Shown here one piece after another: positions 7,768-17,341 of a stretch of DNA of 64,000 bases. This DNA is from Aphanothece hegewaldii CCALA 016 (GTDB lineage: Bacteria > Cyanobacteriota > Cyanobacteriia > Cyanobacteriales > Microcystaceae), in NCBI RefSeq assembly GCF_003007785.1, contig NZ_PXOH01000014.1:1-64000 (forward strand). Direction: 5' to 3'. Position numbers and translations under genes: made by a program. The notes under the pieces were generated by a model. It was not told the origin of the DNA. It did not search any database and worked only from the letters and a program-made list of their open reading frames with translations. Numbering within the stretch: position 1 is the stretch's first letter; each line of letters starts with the position of its first letter.

Positions 7768-8706
7768 ATGATGAAATTTAGTGTTACTAAACAACGTTCT
7801 TTTTGGTGGACAATTTCGGGTTTTGCGATTATTGCTAGTTTAGGTGCGATGATTATTTCCTACACTACCATCAAAGCACCTTTGCGCCCTAGTTTAGACT
7901 TTATTGGCGGAACTCGAATTCAACTTGAACTCGCTTGCGCTAAACAAAATAATTGTGCAAAACCTTTAACGACGGATGAAGTTCAAAATCTTTTAACCGA
8001 ACAAGGTTTAGGTAATAGTAGTGTTCAAGTGATTGATAATTATACGCTTTCAATTCGTACACAAACTTTAGATGTCGAACAACGAACCAAACTACAAACC
8101 GCTTTAAATGACAAAATTGGTCAATTTGACCCCGAAACCATTCAAATTGATACAGTTGGGCCAACAGTAGGAAAAGAATTATTTGAGTCGGGTTTAAAGG
8201 CTTTAATATTATCTTTTGTCGGCATTATTGTTTATTTGAGTTTTCGCTTTCAATTCGATTACGCTTTTTTTGCCATTGTTGCCCTATTCCATGATGTTGT
8301 GATTACGGCGGGAGTCTTTGCTATCTTGGGTTTAGTGGCTAATGTCGAAGTTGATAGTTTATTTTTGGTTTCTCTCTTGACAATTATCGGTTTTTCTGTT
8401 AATGATACGGTAGTTATTTACGATCGCGTTCGGGAAAATTTCGCCTTAACCCCCGACTTGTCTGTGAGTGAAATCGTCGATAATGCGGTTAATCAAACTT
8501 TAGGGCGTTCTATTAATACAACTTTAACGGCTTTGCTCCCTCTTGTGGCGATTTTCTTATTTGGTGGTGCTACTCTAAAATTCTTCGCCCTAGCTTTAAT
8601 TATTGGTTTTACTGCGGGTGCATATTCGAGTATTTTTATTGCGAGTACCTTGCTTGCTTGGTGGCGAGAACGTCAAAAGAAAACACAAATCATTAAGGAA
8701 ATGTAG
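7768..8706 (+). CDS. secF: Protein translocase subunit SecF
   Basis: 312 residues, partner of SecD. It has an N-terminal membrane helix ([17 protein letters not shown]), the conserved [12 protein letters not shown] segment, a short periplasmic domain, then a five-helix block with the signature [15 protein letters not shown]. Four start codons lie in a row (GTG 7762, ATG 7765, 7768, 7771) after AAGGGG at 7757-7762. The latter two have the best spacing, so 7768 is chosen, with one codon of doubt. Coupled translation with secD is evident from the overlap at 7763-7765. Confidence 0.94.
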   Translation: MMKFSVTKQRSFWWTISGFAIIASLGAMIISYTTIKAPLRPSLDFIGGTRIQLELACAKQNNCAKPLTTDEVQNLLTEQGLGNSSVQVIDNYTLSIRTQTLDVEQRTKLQTALNDKIGQFDPETIQIDTVGPTVGKELFESGLKALILSFVGIIVYLSFRFQFDYAFFAIVALFHDVVITAGVFAILGLVANVEVDSLFLVSLLTIIGFSVNDTVVIYDRVRENFALTPDLSVSEIVDNAVNQTLGRSINTTLTALLPLVAIFLFGGATLKFFALALIIGFTAGAYSSIFIASTLLAWWRERQKKTQIIKEM

Positions 8707-8735
8707 AATGAAAATAGCTATTCTTCCCTCACCGC

Positions 8736-9089
8736 ATGACTACTATTTGTCCTCGTTGCCAGAAAACTATTAGTACACAAGCGATTAAATGTCCTCACTG
8801 TGGTAATATCCTTAAAGCCTATGGTCATCCTGGAATGACGCTACATCAAGCCACACAAGAAACCTATTTGTGTGAAAGTTGTACTTATCATGAGGATGAT
8901 ACTTGTACCTTTCCTCAGCGTCCTTTTGCTAAAAGTTGTATTCTTTATCAAGATAAATTACAAAAACCTGAGCAACCCATTATATTACCATTAAACCGAA
9001 GAATTAAAAATTGGTGCGATCGTAATCGAGGATTATTATTACTAATTGTATTGCTGCTGATGGGTCTAATTTTGACGTTTATAAGCTAA
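8736..9089 (+). CDS. Zinc-ribbon membrane-anchored hypothetical protein
   Basis: 117 residues. Residues 1-25 hold a zinc ribbon (CPRCQ ... CPHCG). A second cysteine/histidine cluster sits at about 46-72 (LCESCTYHEDDTCTFPQRP ... C). A single hydrophobic helix ends the protein (LLLLIVLLLMGLILTFI), so the cysteine part probably faces the cytoplasm. This layout is common in cyanobacterial proteins of unknown function. It starts 29 nt after secF and may share that transcript. Its last 11 bases overlap the 3' end of the convergent nblS gene. Confidence 0.75.
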   Translation: MTTICPRCQKTISTQAIKCPHCGNILKAYGHPGMTLHQATQETYLCESCTYHEDDTCTFPQRPFAKSCILYQDKLQKPEQPIILPLNRRIKNWCDRNRGLLLLIVLLLMGLILTFIS

Positions 9090-11106
9090 AAACATTAGAA
9101 ATAGTATTCGACTGGTTAATATTTCGAGATTCTAATGTTGTCATTTGTTCTTCAAATAAATCCAAATCAAACCAGAAAGTTGTACCCACTTCAACCTCAC
9201 TGATTAAATGAATTTTACTACAGTGTTTATCAATAATATTTTTCACAATAGATAAACCTAAACCCGTTCCCTCTAAAGTATGAACGCGGTTTTCAACACG
9301 GTAAAAACGGTCAAAAATTGCATCTTGATCTTCTGCATCAATACCAATACCTGTATCGGATACTTCGACTCTAATTTTATTTAAATCAGTATGATTATAT
9401 TTAATTTTAATAGGATAAGCCCTTAAAACAACTTTGCCACCCGATTTAGTAAATTTAAGGGCATTTCCGACTAAATTGGAGATGACTTGCAACAAAAGAT
9501 CGTAATGTCCTAAAACTGGAGGTAAATTAGATTCGACCTCGTAACTTAATTCTAATCCTTTATCTTTTGCATTTAGTTGATAAGTCCTTAAAATTTGTTC
9601 AATAATTTGACCAATATCAATCGCATCAAAATTATAGATTTTGCTCGATTCGAGACGCGATAAATCTAATACATCATTAACTAATCTAGTTAGCCTATCT
9701 GTCTCATTATTAGCAGTTTCTAAAAACTCGCGTCGTTCAGTTTCCGTCAAATCTTCGCCAAATTCTGTTAGAGTTTCTATAAAAGATTTAATATTAAATA
9801 AAGGGGTTCTTAATTCATGAGACACATTACTTATAAAATGACTTTTCGCTTCATTTAATGCTACTTCTCTCGTAATATCTTGAACCGTCATGGCAATTCC
9901 TTTAACGGTTTCTCGATATTGATCAAATACTTGAATTAAGATAATTCTTAAACTTTTGCGAAAGGGTGAACTCAGACTAATTCGCAATTCAACTGGAGTA
10001 GGTTGATGTTCTTCCGATTCATCTAATAAATCATTACTTGGCGAATCATCTGTATTTACATTAAGGGATTCACCTGCTGCCATTTTAGCCAAAGGTTGAC
10101 TTAATTTACCCGTTAATTCTCGCGGAAAAAGATTGAGTACATTTTGTCCCATAATATCGGAACTTAACCAATCAAACATTCTGCGGGCTGCTGGATTAAC
10201 TAACAATAAATTAAAGTTAGTATCTAATAAAATTGCACCATCAGCAATAGTTGAAACCAAAGTTTCTAATTTAGCTTTTTCGGATGTTAATTCTTCGATG
10301 TTTTGTTCTTCATAACTTTCTAACCGTTGCGCCATCTCATTAAAACTGTAGATTAATTCCCCTAATTCTCCACCCAAAGGTAAATCAATCCGTTGTTTAA
10401 AATTTCCTGCCGCAATATTTTTTACTCCAACTGACAATTCTTTAATCGGTTTAGTAATCGTTAAAGCATTAAAAACCGCACCTAAAATCACCATTGCCCA
10501 AATCGAAATAAAAACCGCGATCGTCACATCACGAGTTAAATTAGAAGAAGCGACTACCGTAGCATTTGGGTTAATTCCAATGGCTAAAACCCCTAAATTT
10601 TGACCCTCATGATTAATCGGTACAAAAACATCTGTTACTTCTCCATCGGGTGTTTTATGCTGACGAATCAACGGTAAATCCGTATTTTGGGCATAATTTT
10701 CGGGTAGCTGGATACTGCGTTCAATAGATAAAGAATTCTGGACGGCTGCTTCAGAATAAGGAATCCCAAAAAAAACCTTACCGTCTACATCAGCATACAT
10801 CAAATAGCGAACACTAGACGTACTGCGATAGAAACGACTCGAAAAGCGTGCCACTTCTGTTAAATTATTTTCAGCAATCAAAGGGGCTGTATTTGTTGCC
10901 AGCAATAAACCTAAGTCGCTGCCAAAACGTGTATCATTGAGACGAGCATCTAACTGAATCGTATTGACAGCCCAAAACGTTAAACCACTCATCACCAAAG
11001 ATACAACAAGAGTAGCCGCAGCCATTAACTTGGTTTGCAGTGGAAATTCTAGCCACCAACGGCTAATTGCTTCTCGAATCGTTTGCAACAGAGTTAGCAC
11101 ATTCAC
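9079..11106 (-). CDS. nblS: Sensor histidine kinase NblS/Hik33 (DspA)
   Basis: 675 residues, matching the family in length and order: N-terminal helix (MAAATLVVSLVMSGLTFW), periplasmic sensor domain (about 60-190), second helix, HAMP (about 215-270), PAS (about 280-400 with an acidic insert), HisKA with H430 in SHELRTPLFNIKSF, and HATPase_c with N, G1 and G2 boxes (NLVGNALKF, DTGIGI, GTGLGLSIV). This kinase controls high-light, cold, redox and nutrient-stress responses through RpaB, including phycobilisome and photosystem genes. The start is GTG at 11106. It lies downstream of purD on the same strand, an arrangement seen in other cyanobacteria. Confidence 0.93.
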   Translation of the reverse strand: MNVLTLLQTIREAISRWWLEFPLQTKLMAAATLVVSLVMSGLTFWAVNTIQLDARLNDTRFGSDLGLLLATNTAPLIAENNLTEVARFSSRFYRSTSSVRYLMYADVDGKVFFGIPYSEAAVQNSLSIERSIQLPENYAQNTDLPLIRQHKTPDGEVTDVFVPINHEGQNLGVLAIGINPNATVVASSNLTRDVTIAVFISIWAMVILGAVFNALTITKPIKELSVGVKNIAAGNFKQRIDLPLGGELGELIYSFNEMAQRLESYEEQNIEELTSEKAKLETLVSTIADGAILLDTNFNLLLVNPAARRMFDWLSSDIMGQNVLNLFPRELTGKLSQPLAKMAAGESLNVNTDDSPSNDLLDESEEHQPTPVELRISLSSPFRKSLRIILIQVFDQYRETVKGIAMTVQDITREVALNEAKSHFISNVSHELRTPLFNIKSFIETLTEFGEDLTETERREFLETANNETDRLTRLVNDVLDLSRLESSKIYNFDAIDIGQIIEQILRTYQLNAKDKGLELSYEVESNLPPVLGHYDLLLQVISNLVGNALKFTKSGGKVVLRAYPIKIKYNHTDLNKIRVEVSDTGIGIDAEDQDAIFDRFYRVENRVHTLEGTGLGLSIVKNIIDKHCSKIHLISEVEVGTTFWFDLDLFEEQMTTLESRNINQSNTISNVFSL

Positions 11107-11221
11107 ACAATGATTTTGATTGATGTTTAGCCCATCAGTATAGGAGTCAAGACTATCTTAACCCAGAACTATCGTTTACAGTTACAGCCCCGATAGATCA
11201 TTCGTCTTCTAATGAGTATAT

Positions 11222-12490
11222 CTATGTCTTACCAAGAAGGCGATTACCGATATCATGACGATAGTACATTCCTTCAAATTGAATTAAGTTAACTGCTTGA
11301 TAAGCTTTTTCTATCGCTGTCTCAAAGCTTTCTGATACGGCAGTTACACCCAAAACTCGCCCGCCATCAGTGAGAATGTGATCATCTTTACAGATTGTTC
11401 CGGCATGAAAAACGATAACATCTTCTGATTCTGCTTCTTTTATACCTTTAATGACTTTACCTTTCTCATAAGAGTCTGGATAACCGCCAGATGCAACGAC
11501 AACACAGACAGAAGATTCGTTTTTCCAAGCAATGGGGGGAAACTCGCCTAAACGCTGTTCTAAACAAGCTAGAATGAGTTCGATCAAAGATGTCTCTAAA
11601 AGAGGTAAGATAGCCTGAGTTTCGGGATCACCAAAGCGACAGTTATACTCTAATACTTTAGGTTCTCCTGATGGTGTAATCATTAAACCCACATAAATAA
11701 TACCCCGATAATCAATACCTCGGTTTTTAAGGGTTTGTAAAGTAGGTTCAAGAACTTCTTGCTGGATGCGTTCCATTAATTCAGGTGTTACCAAAGGAGA
11801 AGGAGCATAAGCACCCATTCCCCCTGTATTTTTTCCTGTATCGCCGTCACCGACTCGTTTATGATCTTGTGCGGGTAATAAAGGACGAATCGTTAGACCA
11901 TCAGTCAGAGCTAAGATAGAAACCTCTTCACCTTCTAAATAGTCTTCGATCAACAGTTTAGTAAAACCACCGGCAAATAATTCATCAACCGCTTGTTGTG
12001 CTTCTGCTTCAGTATGAGCGACAATTACTCCTTTTCCTGACGCAAGTCCATCAGCTTTAATGACAATAGGTGTACCCTGCTTTTGGAGATAAGTTTTAGC
12101 CGACTCTATGTCACTAAAAGTCCCAGAATGAGCCGCCGGTATACTTGCTTCATACATTAAACTTTTAGCCCAAGATTTACTCGCTTCGAGTTGTGCTGCT
12201 ACTTTATTGGGGCCAAAAACTCGGATATTTTGTTCTTGTAGATAGTCTGTAATTCCCAAAGATAGCGGTAATTCTGGCCCGACAACCACTAAATCGATCT
12301 GTTGTTCTATTGCTACACGGGCAATTCCTTCAAAATGATCAACCGCTAAGGGTACATTCTGACATCTTTCTAGAGTAGCCGTTCCTGCGTTACCTGGAAT
12401 ACAGAACACCTGAGTAACTCTCGAAGATTGTAGTAGTTTATAGGCGAGAGTATGTTCTCTGCCTCCGTTTCCGATAACAATGACTTTCAC
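11222..12490 (-). CDS. purD: Phosphoribosylamine-glycine ligase (GAR synthetase)
   Basis: 422 residues, normal length. It catalyses the second step of purine synthesis, joining glycine to 5-phosphoribosylamine with ATP. The N-terminal domain has IGNGGREHTLAYKL; the ATP-grasp domain has VIKADGLASGKGVIV; and the metal/ATP site has LEYNCRFGDPETQ, followed by the C-terminal GARS domain. ATG at 12490 starts the conserved MKVIVIGNGG. A 115-bp gap without a clear terminator separates it from nblS downstream, so read-through is possible. Confidence 0.96.
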   Translation of the reverse strand: MKVIVIGNGGREHTLAYKLLQSSRVTQVFCIPGNAGTATLERCQNVPLAVDHFEGIARVAIEQQIDLVVVGPELPLSLGITDYLQEQNIRVFGPNKVAAQLEASKSWAKSLMYEASIPAAHSGTFSDIESAKTYLQKQGTPIVIKADGLASGKGVIVAHTEAEAQQAVDELFAGGFTKLLIEDYLEGEEVSILALTDGLTIRPLLPAQDHKRVGDGDTGKNTGGMGAYAPSPLVTPELMERIQQEVLEPTLQTLKNRGIDYRGIIYVGLMITPSGEPKVLEYNCRFGDPETQAILPLLETSLIELILACLEQRLGEFPPIAWKNESSVCVVVASGGYPDSYEKGKVIKGIKEAESEDVIVFHAGTICKDDHILTDGGRVLGVTAVSESFETAIEKAYQAVNLIQFEGMYYRHDIGNRLLGKT

Positions 12491-12717
12491 AGTGTTTTTT
12501 GACTCCAGCGATTAAGATCTCTATCCTTACATTCTGAACAATATTGATTCAAGGATGGATAATATTCCCAGATAGTTTAAGAATCTCTGACTTGCGGTCT
12601 ATTATATTCAAACTTTAGGGGAATTATCCTGATCCTTTTAGTCTAAAATGAATGGGCTGATCGATAGATTTATTGAGATTGCCGTCTTGGGCTAGAACCC
12701 AGATAAAATAGTAAAAT

Positions 12718-12735
12718 AGGACTTTTGAAAGTCCT
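12718..12735. promoter_or_regulatory. Perfect palindrome ahead of leuS
   Basis: AGGACTTT, a 2-nt centre, then AAAGTCCT: 8-bp arms in perfect inverted symmetry, ending 38 bases before the leuS GTG. No T-run follows, so it is not a typical terminator. It could be an operator or a leader hairpin; nothing in the sequence decides which. The rest of the 283-bp purD-leuS gap shows only a possible TAGGAG ribosome-binding site (about 12758-12763). Confidence 0.4.
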
Positions 12736-12773
12736 AGTAGTCACTATCTGACCCGTCTAGGAGTAATATTATT

Positions 12774-15338
12774 GTGGAGCCGAATTACAGCGCAGCAGCG
12801 ATCGAACAAAAATGGCAAAAAGTTTGGCATGAAGCGAAATTAGACCAAACCCCCGACACAACAGAAAAGCCAAAATTTTACGCGCTGTCAATGTTTCCCT
12901 ATCCATCGGGAAGCCTACACATGGGTCATGTTCGCAATTATACGATTACTGATGTCATCGCTCGTCTAAAACGTATGCAGGGTTATCGCGTTCTACATCC
13001 GATGGGTTGGGATGCTTTCGGTTTACCTGCCGAAAATGCGGCTATCGATCGCGGAATTGCTCCGGCAAAATGGACGTATCAGAATGTCGCCCAAATGCGA
13101 GAACAACTACAACAACTCGGTTTATCGGTAGACTGGGAGCGAGAAGTAACAACCTGTTCTCCCGATTATTATCAGTGGACACAATGGCTCTTTTTACAAT
13201 TCTATCAAGCTGGATTAGCCTATCAAAAAGAATCCGCCGTTAACTGGGACCCCATCGATCAAACCGTACTCGCTAATGAACAAGTCGACAATGAGGGGCG
13301 TTCGTGGCGTTCTGGGGCGGTTGTCGAACGAAAATTACTCCGTCAGTGGTTTCTCAAAATTACCGACTATGCAGAACAATTACTCAATGATTTAGATAAA
13401 CTTTCGGGTTGGCCCGATCGCGTTAGAGTCATGCAAGCCAACTGGATCGGTAAATCTACTGGTGCATATTTAGAGTTTTTTGTCAAGGGTGTAGATGAAA
13501 AAATTGCTGTTTTTACGACGCGCCCAGATACGGTTTACGGGGTCACATACGTCGTTCTCGCCCCCGAACACCCTTTAACCCCAAAAGTGACGACACCTGA
13601 GCGTCAAGAGGCTGTAGAAGCCTTTATTAAAGAAGTAGCGGGACAAACAGAAATCGAACGCACTGCCGAGGATCGACCCAAACGAGGCACTTTTACGGGG
13701 GGAGTGGCGATTAATCCGTTTAATGGCGCAGAAATACCGATCTTAATTGCCGATTATGTATTATATGAATATGGTACTGGTGCGGTGATGGGTGTTCCTG
13801 CCCATGATGTGCGAGATTTTAAGTTTGCTAAAGAAAACAATCTCCCGATTAAAGTGGTTATTGTTCCCGATGATGCGGATAATCCAGACTTAGAACTTAC
13901 CCAAGCATATACCGAATCTGGAATTATGGTCAATTCGGAACGCTTTACGGGAATGAAATCAACACAAGGAAAAGATGCGATCGTACAATTTGCCGAAAAC
14001 GAAGGTTATGGAAAAGCTAGAATACAATATCGCCTCAGAGATTGGTTAATTTCCCGTCAAAGATATTGGGGCTGTCCTATTCCTATCATCCATTGTCCGA
14101 GTTGTGGTGCAGTTGCAGTACCAAAGGAAGATTTACCCGTTTTATTACCCGATGATGTCGAGTTTAGCGGACGCGGACCCTCTCCACTCGCAAAATTAGA
14201 TAACTGGGTAAATGTACCTTGTCCGAGTTGCGGCGAAAGCGCCAAACGGGAAACCGATACGATGGATACATTTATTGATTCATCTTGGTATTTCTTGCGG
14301 TTTGCTGATGCGAAAAATACGGAAAAACCCTTTGATTCAGCTAAAGTGAATGATTGGATGGCTGTAAATCAATATGTTGGCGGAATTGAACACGCTATCT
14401 TACATTTGCTTTATTCTCGTTTCTTTACTAAAGTACTTAGAGACAGAGGATTACTTAATTTTGATGAACCATTTGAGCGCTTATTAACACAGGGTATGGT
14501 TCAAGGAATGACTTACAAAAACCCAAAAACAGGTAAATACATTCCATCGAGTCAAGTTAATTCTAATGAGCCCAAAGATCCCGAAACAGGAGAACCTTTA
14601 GAAGTCTTTTATGAAAAGATGTCTAAATCTAAATATAATGGCGTTGAACCACAACAAGTGATCGGAAAATATGGGATCGATACAGCGCGGATGTTTATTC
14701 TTTTCAAAGCACCACCCGAAAAAGACTTAGAATGGGATGATGCAGACGTTGAAGGACAATTTCGCTTTCTTAACCGTGTGTGGCGAATCGTTGCAGAATA
14801 TTTAGAGAAAAAACCCGCTAAAATAAAGTCTTCTGAAACTCTTTCTAAAGAAGAAAAAGATCTAAGACGGGCAACGCATATCGCCATAAAAGAAGTCTCC
14901 GACGACTTAGAAGAGGAATATCAATTTAATACCGCCGTTTCTGAATTAATGAAACTCAGTAACGCTATAAATGAGGCGAAATGTTATGAGTCTGCGGTAT
15001 ATAAAGAAAGTGTCGAAACCCTACTTATTTTACTTGCGCCTTTTGCCCCTCATTTAGCTGAGGAATTATGGCATAAATTGGGTTATACAGACTCTATTCA
15101 TCATCAAAGTTGGCCAAAACTCGATCCATCTGCGTTAGAAGTCGATGAAATTACCCTTGTTATTCAAATTATGGGTAAAACACGAGGAACAATTCAAGTA
15201 CCATCGAGTGCAGATAAACAAGCTTTAGAAGAGTTTGCCCGAACTTCTGAAGTCGCGCAGCGTCATCTCGCAGGAAAAGAGATCAAAAAGGTGATTGTTG
15301 TTCCGGGTAAACTGGTTAACTTTGTCGTCGCGGGTTAA
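12774..15338 (+). CDS. leuS: Leucyl-tRNA synthetase
   Basis: 854 residues, the standard bacterial length. It charges tRNA-Leu with leucine in the cytoplasm. The class I signature is HMGH in [16 protein letters not shown] (about 41-56). The inserted CP1 editing domain has TTRPDTVYG and [13 protein letters not shown] zinc-ribbon-like pair of CPSCG motifs lies near 443 and 487, the KMSKS loop reads KMSKSKYNG (about 618), and an anticodon-binding domain follows. The start is GTG at 12774, before [14 protein letters not shown], with TAGGAG some 11 bases upstream. No nearby ATG fits the conserved N-terminus. Confidence 0.97.
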   Translation: MEPNYSAAAIEQKWQKVWHEAKLDQTPDTTEKPKFYALSMFPYPSGSLHMGHVRNYTITDVIARLKRMQGYRVLHPMGWDAFGLPAENAAIDRGIAPAKWTYQNVAQMREQLQQLGLSVDWEREVTTCSPDYYQWTQWLFLQFYQAGLAYQKESAVNWDPIDQTVLANEQVDNEGRSWRSGAVVERKLLRQWFLKITDYAEQLLNDLDKLSGWPDRVRVMQANWIGKSTGAYLEFFVKGVDEKIAVFTTRPDTVYGVTYVVLAPEHPLTPKVTTPERQEAVEAFIKEVAGQTEIERTAEDRPKRGTFTGGVAINPFNGAEIPILIADYVLYEYGTGAVMGVPAHDVRDFKFAKENNLPIKVVIVPDDADNPDLELTQAYTESGIMVNSERFTGMKSTQGKDAIVQFAENEGYGKARIQYRLRDWLISRQRYWGCPIPIIHCPSCGAVAVPKEDLPVLLPDDVEFSGRGPSPLAKLDNWVNVPCPSCGESAKRETDTMDTFIDSSWYFLRFADAKNTEKPFDSAKVNDWMAVNQYVGGIEHAILHLLYSRFFTKVLRDRGLLNFDEPFERLLTQGMVQGMTYKNPKTGKYIPSSQVNSNEPKDPETGEPLEVFYEKMSKSKYNGVEPQQVIGKYGIDTARMFILFKAPPEKDLEWDDADVEGQFRFLNRVWRIVAEYLEKKPAKIKSSETLSKEEKDLRRATHIAIKEVSDDLEEEYQFNTAVSELMKLSNAINEAKCYESAVYKESVETLLILLAPFAPHLAEELWHKLGYTDSIHHQSWPKLDPSALEVDEITLVIQIMGKTRGTIQVPSSADKQALEEFARTSEVAQRHLAGKEIKKVIVVPGKLVNFVVAG

Positions 15339-15339
15339 T

Positions 15340-15428
15340 GGAATTTTCCCATTAATTCGCTTATGATGAACCACCGTGAAATCTGGGAATTTTCCCATTA
15401 ATTCGCTTATGATGAACCACCGTGAAAT
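15340..15428. repeat. 46-bp tandem duplication downstream of leuS
   Basis: GGAATTTTCCCATTAATTCG and the bases after it, through CACCGTGAAAT, occur at 15340 and again at 15386, period 46, essentially identical. The first copy begins 2 bases after the leuS stop. Near-identity implies a recent duplication. It leads straight into the hairpin cluster that follows. Confidence 0.85.
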
Positions 15429-15576
15429 GAATTTCACGGCTAATAGCTTAAGTCGGCGGGGCGTACAAGGTCTGCCGTGCGACGGCAGACACAGCCCCTT
15501 GTTTAAACCGACTAATTTCAGGTTTTTTAGTCCGTTTTAACGGACTTGAGCTATTAGACAGTGAATTTATTCACTG
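15420..15576. repeat. Composite hairpin repeat between leuS and the GT4 gene
   Basis: A row of perfect hairpins: CCGTGAAAT/ATTTCACGG (15420-15439); AGTCGG/CCGACT (15451-15456 with 15508-15513); nested within it TCTGCCGT/ACGGCAGA (15471-15489); AGTCCGTTTTAACGGACT (15529-15546); and CAGTGAATTTATTCACTG (15559-15576). The same order of AGTCGG, AGTCC and GAATTTATTC hairpins recurs next to argS at 54409-54595, so this is a dispersed element. The nested TCTGCCGT hairpin with GGGGC/GCCCC flanks is absent from the argS copy and looks like an insertion. The GT4 stop codon lies in the last hairpin. Some of these could act as transcription terminators for the convergent genes. Confidence 0.75.
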
Positions 15577-16805
15577 ACGGTATTGATTGATGTACTGGCG
15601 GTATTGATTGATGTACTAAACAATTTCGCCAGTTTTTCCCCTTCTATTCTTGTATTGTATTGCTCTTGAACTCGTTTTGCCCCGACTTGCCCCATTTGTT
15701 CTAATTGTTCGTTTGATGTTTCTAATAAATTTTGGATAGCCGTTACTAAAGCATCGACTGAACCGGCGGGAACTAACCAACCACAGACATTCGGTTCTAC
15801 AAGTTCGGGGATACCTGCAACATATGTACTCAAAACGGGACGAGACAAAGCCAAACTTTCCATAATCACAACGGGTAATCCTTCGGCAAAACTAGGCAAA
15901 ATCATCGCTTTAGCGGCTAAAATCTGTTTTTGTACGGTTTCTCCACTTGCCCAGCCCGTAATTTCTATATGTTTCTCTAATTTATATTGTTTAATTAAAG
16001 ATTCTATTTCTTGCCGTAACTCCCCATCTCCCACTAACACAATTTTAAAATTAAAGTTTTTTTGTACTAATTTATAGACGGCTTGGACTAAAAGTAATTG
16101 TCCTTTTTGTTCACAGAGTCGCCCAACACACACCATACGCGGTTCATCGGGAATAGGCTGAAAAGGAGTATTGAGAAATGATTGATCAACGCCACAGTGA
16201 ATCACATAAATTTTTGACCATTGTTCATGACTACACCAGCGATAGAGTTGACTACGCCCAAACTCACTAATTGCAATAACAAAAGACGCTTGTTTAATTT
16301 TTTCAGGTAATGCGATCGCTTGAACCTTATCAAATTCTTCTGGCCCGTGAACCGTGAAACTATAGGAAAAATCGCCTAAAATATGAGTTAGTAATGCTAC
16401 TGTGGCCGAGTTCGTGCCAAAATGAGCGTGAACGTGAGAGATGTTTTTTTCTTGTAACCAGCTACAAAAAACACAAGCCTCAGCGAGATAGATGAGATGT
16501 ATTAAAACTCCTCGCTCTGATTTTAGTCCTAGAACGATCGCTAATTTTAGAGCCTTTAACCATCGCAAAGGACTTGTAATAGCCTTTTGAATTAAACTAA
16601 ATAATAGACCAAAAAGACCCACATCTAGAATAGCTTGGGTTTTTTCTAATTCCTGTTGATCCGCTTCATCGACGAGGGTTTCACGGGTGGGACGAACCGT
16701 AAAACGAGCGATCGCTATTCCTGCTTGTTCGAGTGCGATAATTTCTCGACGGATAAAACTATGACTAATTTTAGGGTATTGGTTAATGAGATATGCGATC
16801 GTCAT
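15567..16805 (-). CDS. Glycosyltransferase family 4 protein
   Basis: 412 residues with a GT-B fold: N-terminal acceptor domain (MTIAYLINQYPKISHSFIRR; SHVHAHFGTNSAT) and a C-terminal donor-binding Glycos_transf_1 domain (PRMVCVGRLCEQKGQLLLVQ, LVGDGELRQEIE, MILPSFAEGLPVVIMESLA with the E-x7-E motif). Proteins with the LIxQYPxxSHSFIRRE start belong to the WcaL-like exopolysaccharide group, so transfer of a sugar to a cell-surface polymer is likely; substrate unknown. The last residues (TSINTAS, TSINTVSE) are encoded by a 21-bp tandem repeat (15577 and 15598) and the flanking hairpin element, so the tail is probably not native. It stands alone. Confidence 0.88.
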   Translation of the reverse strand: MTIAYLINQYPKISHSFIRREIIALEQAGIAIARFTVRPTRETLVDEADQQELEKTQAILDVGLFGLLFSLIQKAITSPLRWLKALKLAIVLGLKSERGVLIHLIYLAEACVFCSWLQEKNISHVHAHFGTNSATVALLTHILGDFSYSFTVHGPEEFDKVQAIALPEKIKQASFVIAISEFGRSQLYRWCSHEQWSKIYVIHCGVDQSFLNTPFQPIPDEPRMVCVGRLCEQKGQLLLVQAVYKLVQKNFNFKIVLVGDGELRQEIESLIKQYKLEKHIEITGWASGETVQKQILAAKAMILPSFAEGLPVVIMESLALSRPVLSTYVAGIPELVEPNVCGWLVPAGSVDALVTAIQNLLETSNEQLEQMGQVGAKRVQEQYNTRIEGEKLAKLFSTSINTASTSINTVSE

Positions 16806-16899
16806 ATTTTAGATGATCAAAGATTTTTTAAAATGAATACTGCTACGATCATCCGATTCAATAAGATTATGATCGATTAAATGTATGTGTGCGGAATAA

Positions 16900-16946
16900 A
16901 CCGCCTTTCAGCGTCTCGCAGAAAAGATGCGATGAGGAACGGCGGT
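16900..16946 (-). terminator. Two-stem hairpin downstream of ycf54, possible terminator
   Basis: ACCGCC (16900-16905) pairs with GGCGGT (16941-16946), and inside it TCGCA (16916-16920) pairs with TGCGA (16928-16932). On the minus strand the outer stem is followed by TTTATT, which fits a weak intrinsic terminator for the ycf54 transcript. It could also be a small structured RNA element. No other feature was seen in the 171-bp gap. Confidence 0.4.
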
Positions 16947-16976
16947 AAAAAATCCAAACTCTTTCGTTCAATCTAG

Positions 16977-17303
16977 TTAAACAGAAGTTAAAGAAGCCAA
17001 TGGTGATGGAATAGAATCAGAAGGGGACTGAAATTCACCTGTAATCACATATTCTAAGCGTAATTTTAGCCAAGTAATAAATTGAGGATTAGTCGAGATT
17101 ACTGCTACAGCCGGTTGAGGACATTTAGCTTTAATTTGAGCAAATTCTGGAGTTTCTAAAAAAGCAGGTTGTTTAACTAGCCAAAAATCAATTTCTTTAT
17201 TTTGTTCTTGATAATTTCTGGTTCGTTCTTTAAGAACTTCCTCAAAGGGTTCTTCTTCGAGTAAAAATTTTTGACTCGCTAAAACATAATAATAAGTGGT
17301 CAT
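16977..17303 (-). CDS. ycf54: Ycf54, Mg-protoporphyrin IX monomethyl ester cyclase accessory protein
   Basis: 108 residues, start MTTYYYVLASQKFLLEEE, with the conserved IDFWLVKQPAFLE and CPQPAVAVISTNPQFITWLK segments of Ycf54. In cyanobacteria and plastids it binds the aerobic cyclase (AcsF/CycI), which makes protochlorophyllide's fifth ring, and is needed for its accumulation. It lies 38 bp downstream of pdxJ on the same strand; I recall the same pairing in Synechocystis (slr1779-slr1780), which supports the call. The last 12 or so residues (Ser/Pro-rich) are probably flexible. Confidence 0.88.
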   Translation of the reverse strand: MTTYYYVLASQKFLLEEEPFEEVLKERTRNYQEQNKEIDFWLVKQPAFLETPEFAQIKAKCPQPAVAVISTNPQFITWLKLRLEYVITGEFQSPSDSIPSPLASLTSV

Positions 17304-17341
17304 GATATATTCCTTAAGTGCGTTCCTACAACTTTTATTAA

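Noticed and set aside
7940..8164. Minus-strand open frame inside secF (and similar shadows in leuS, acs, ftsY, xfp and chlI)
   Set aside because: Codon-bias shadows of the real gene, with no motif or independent signal.
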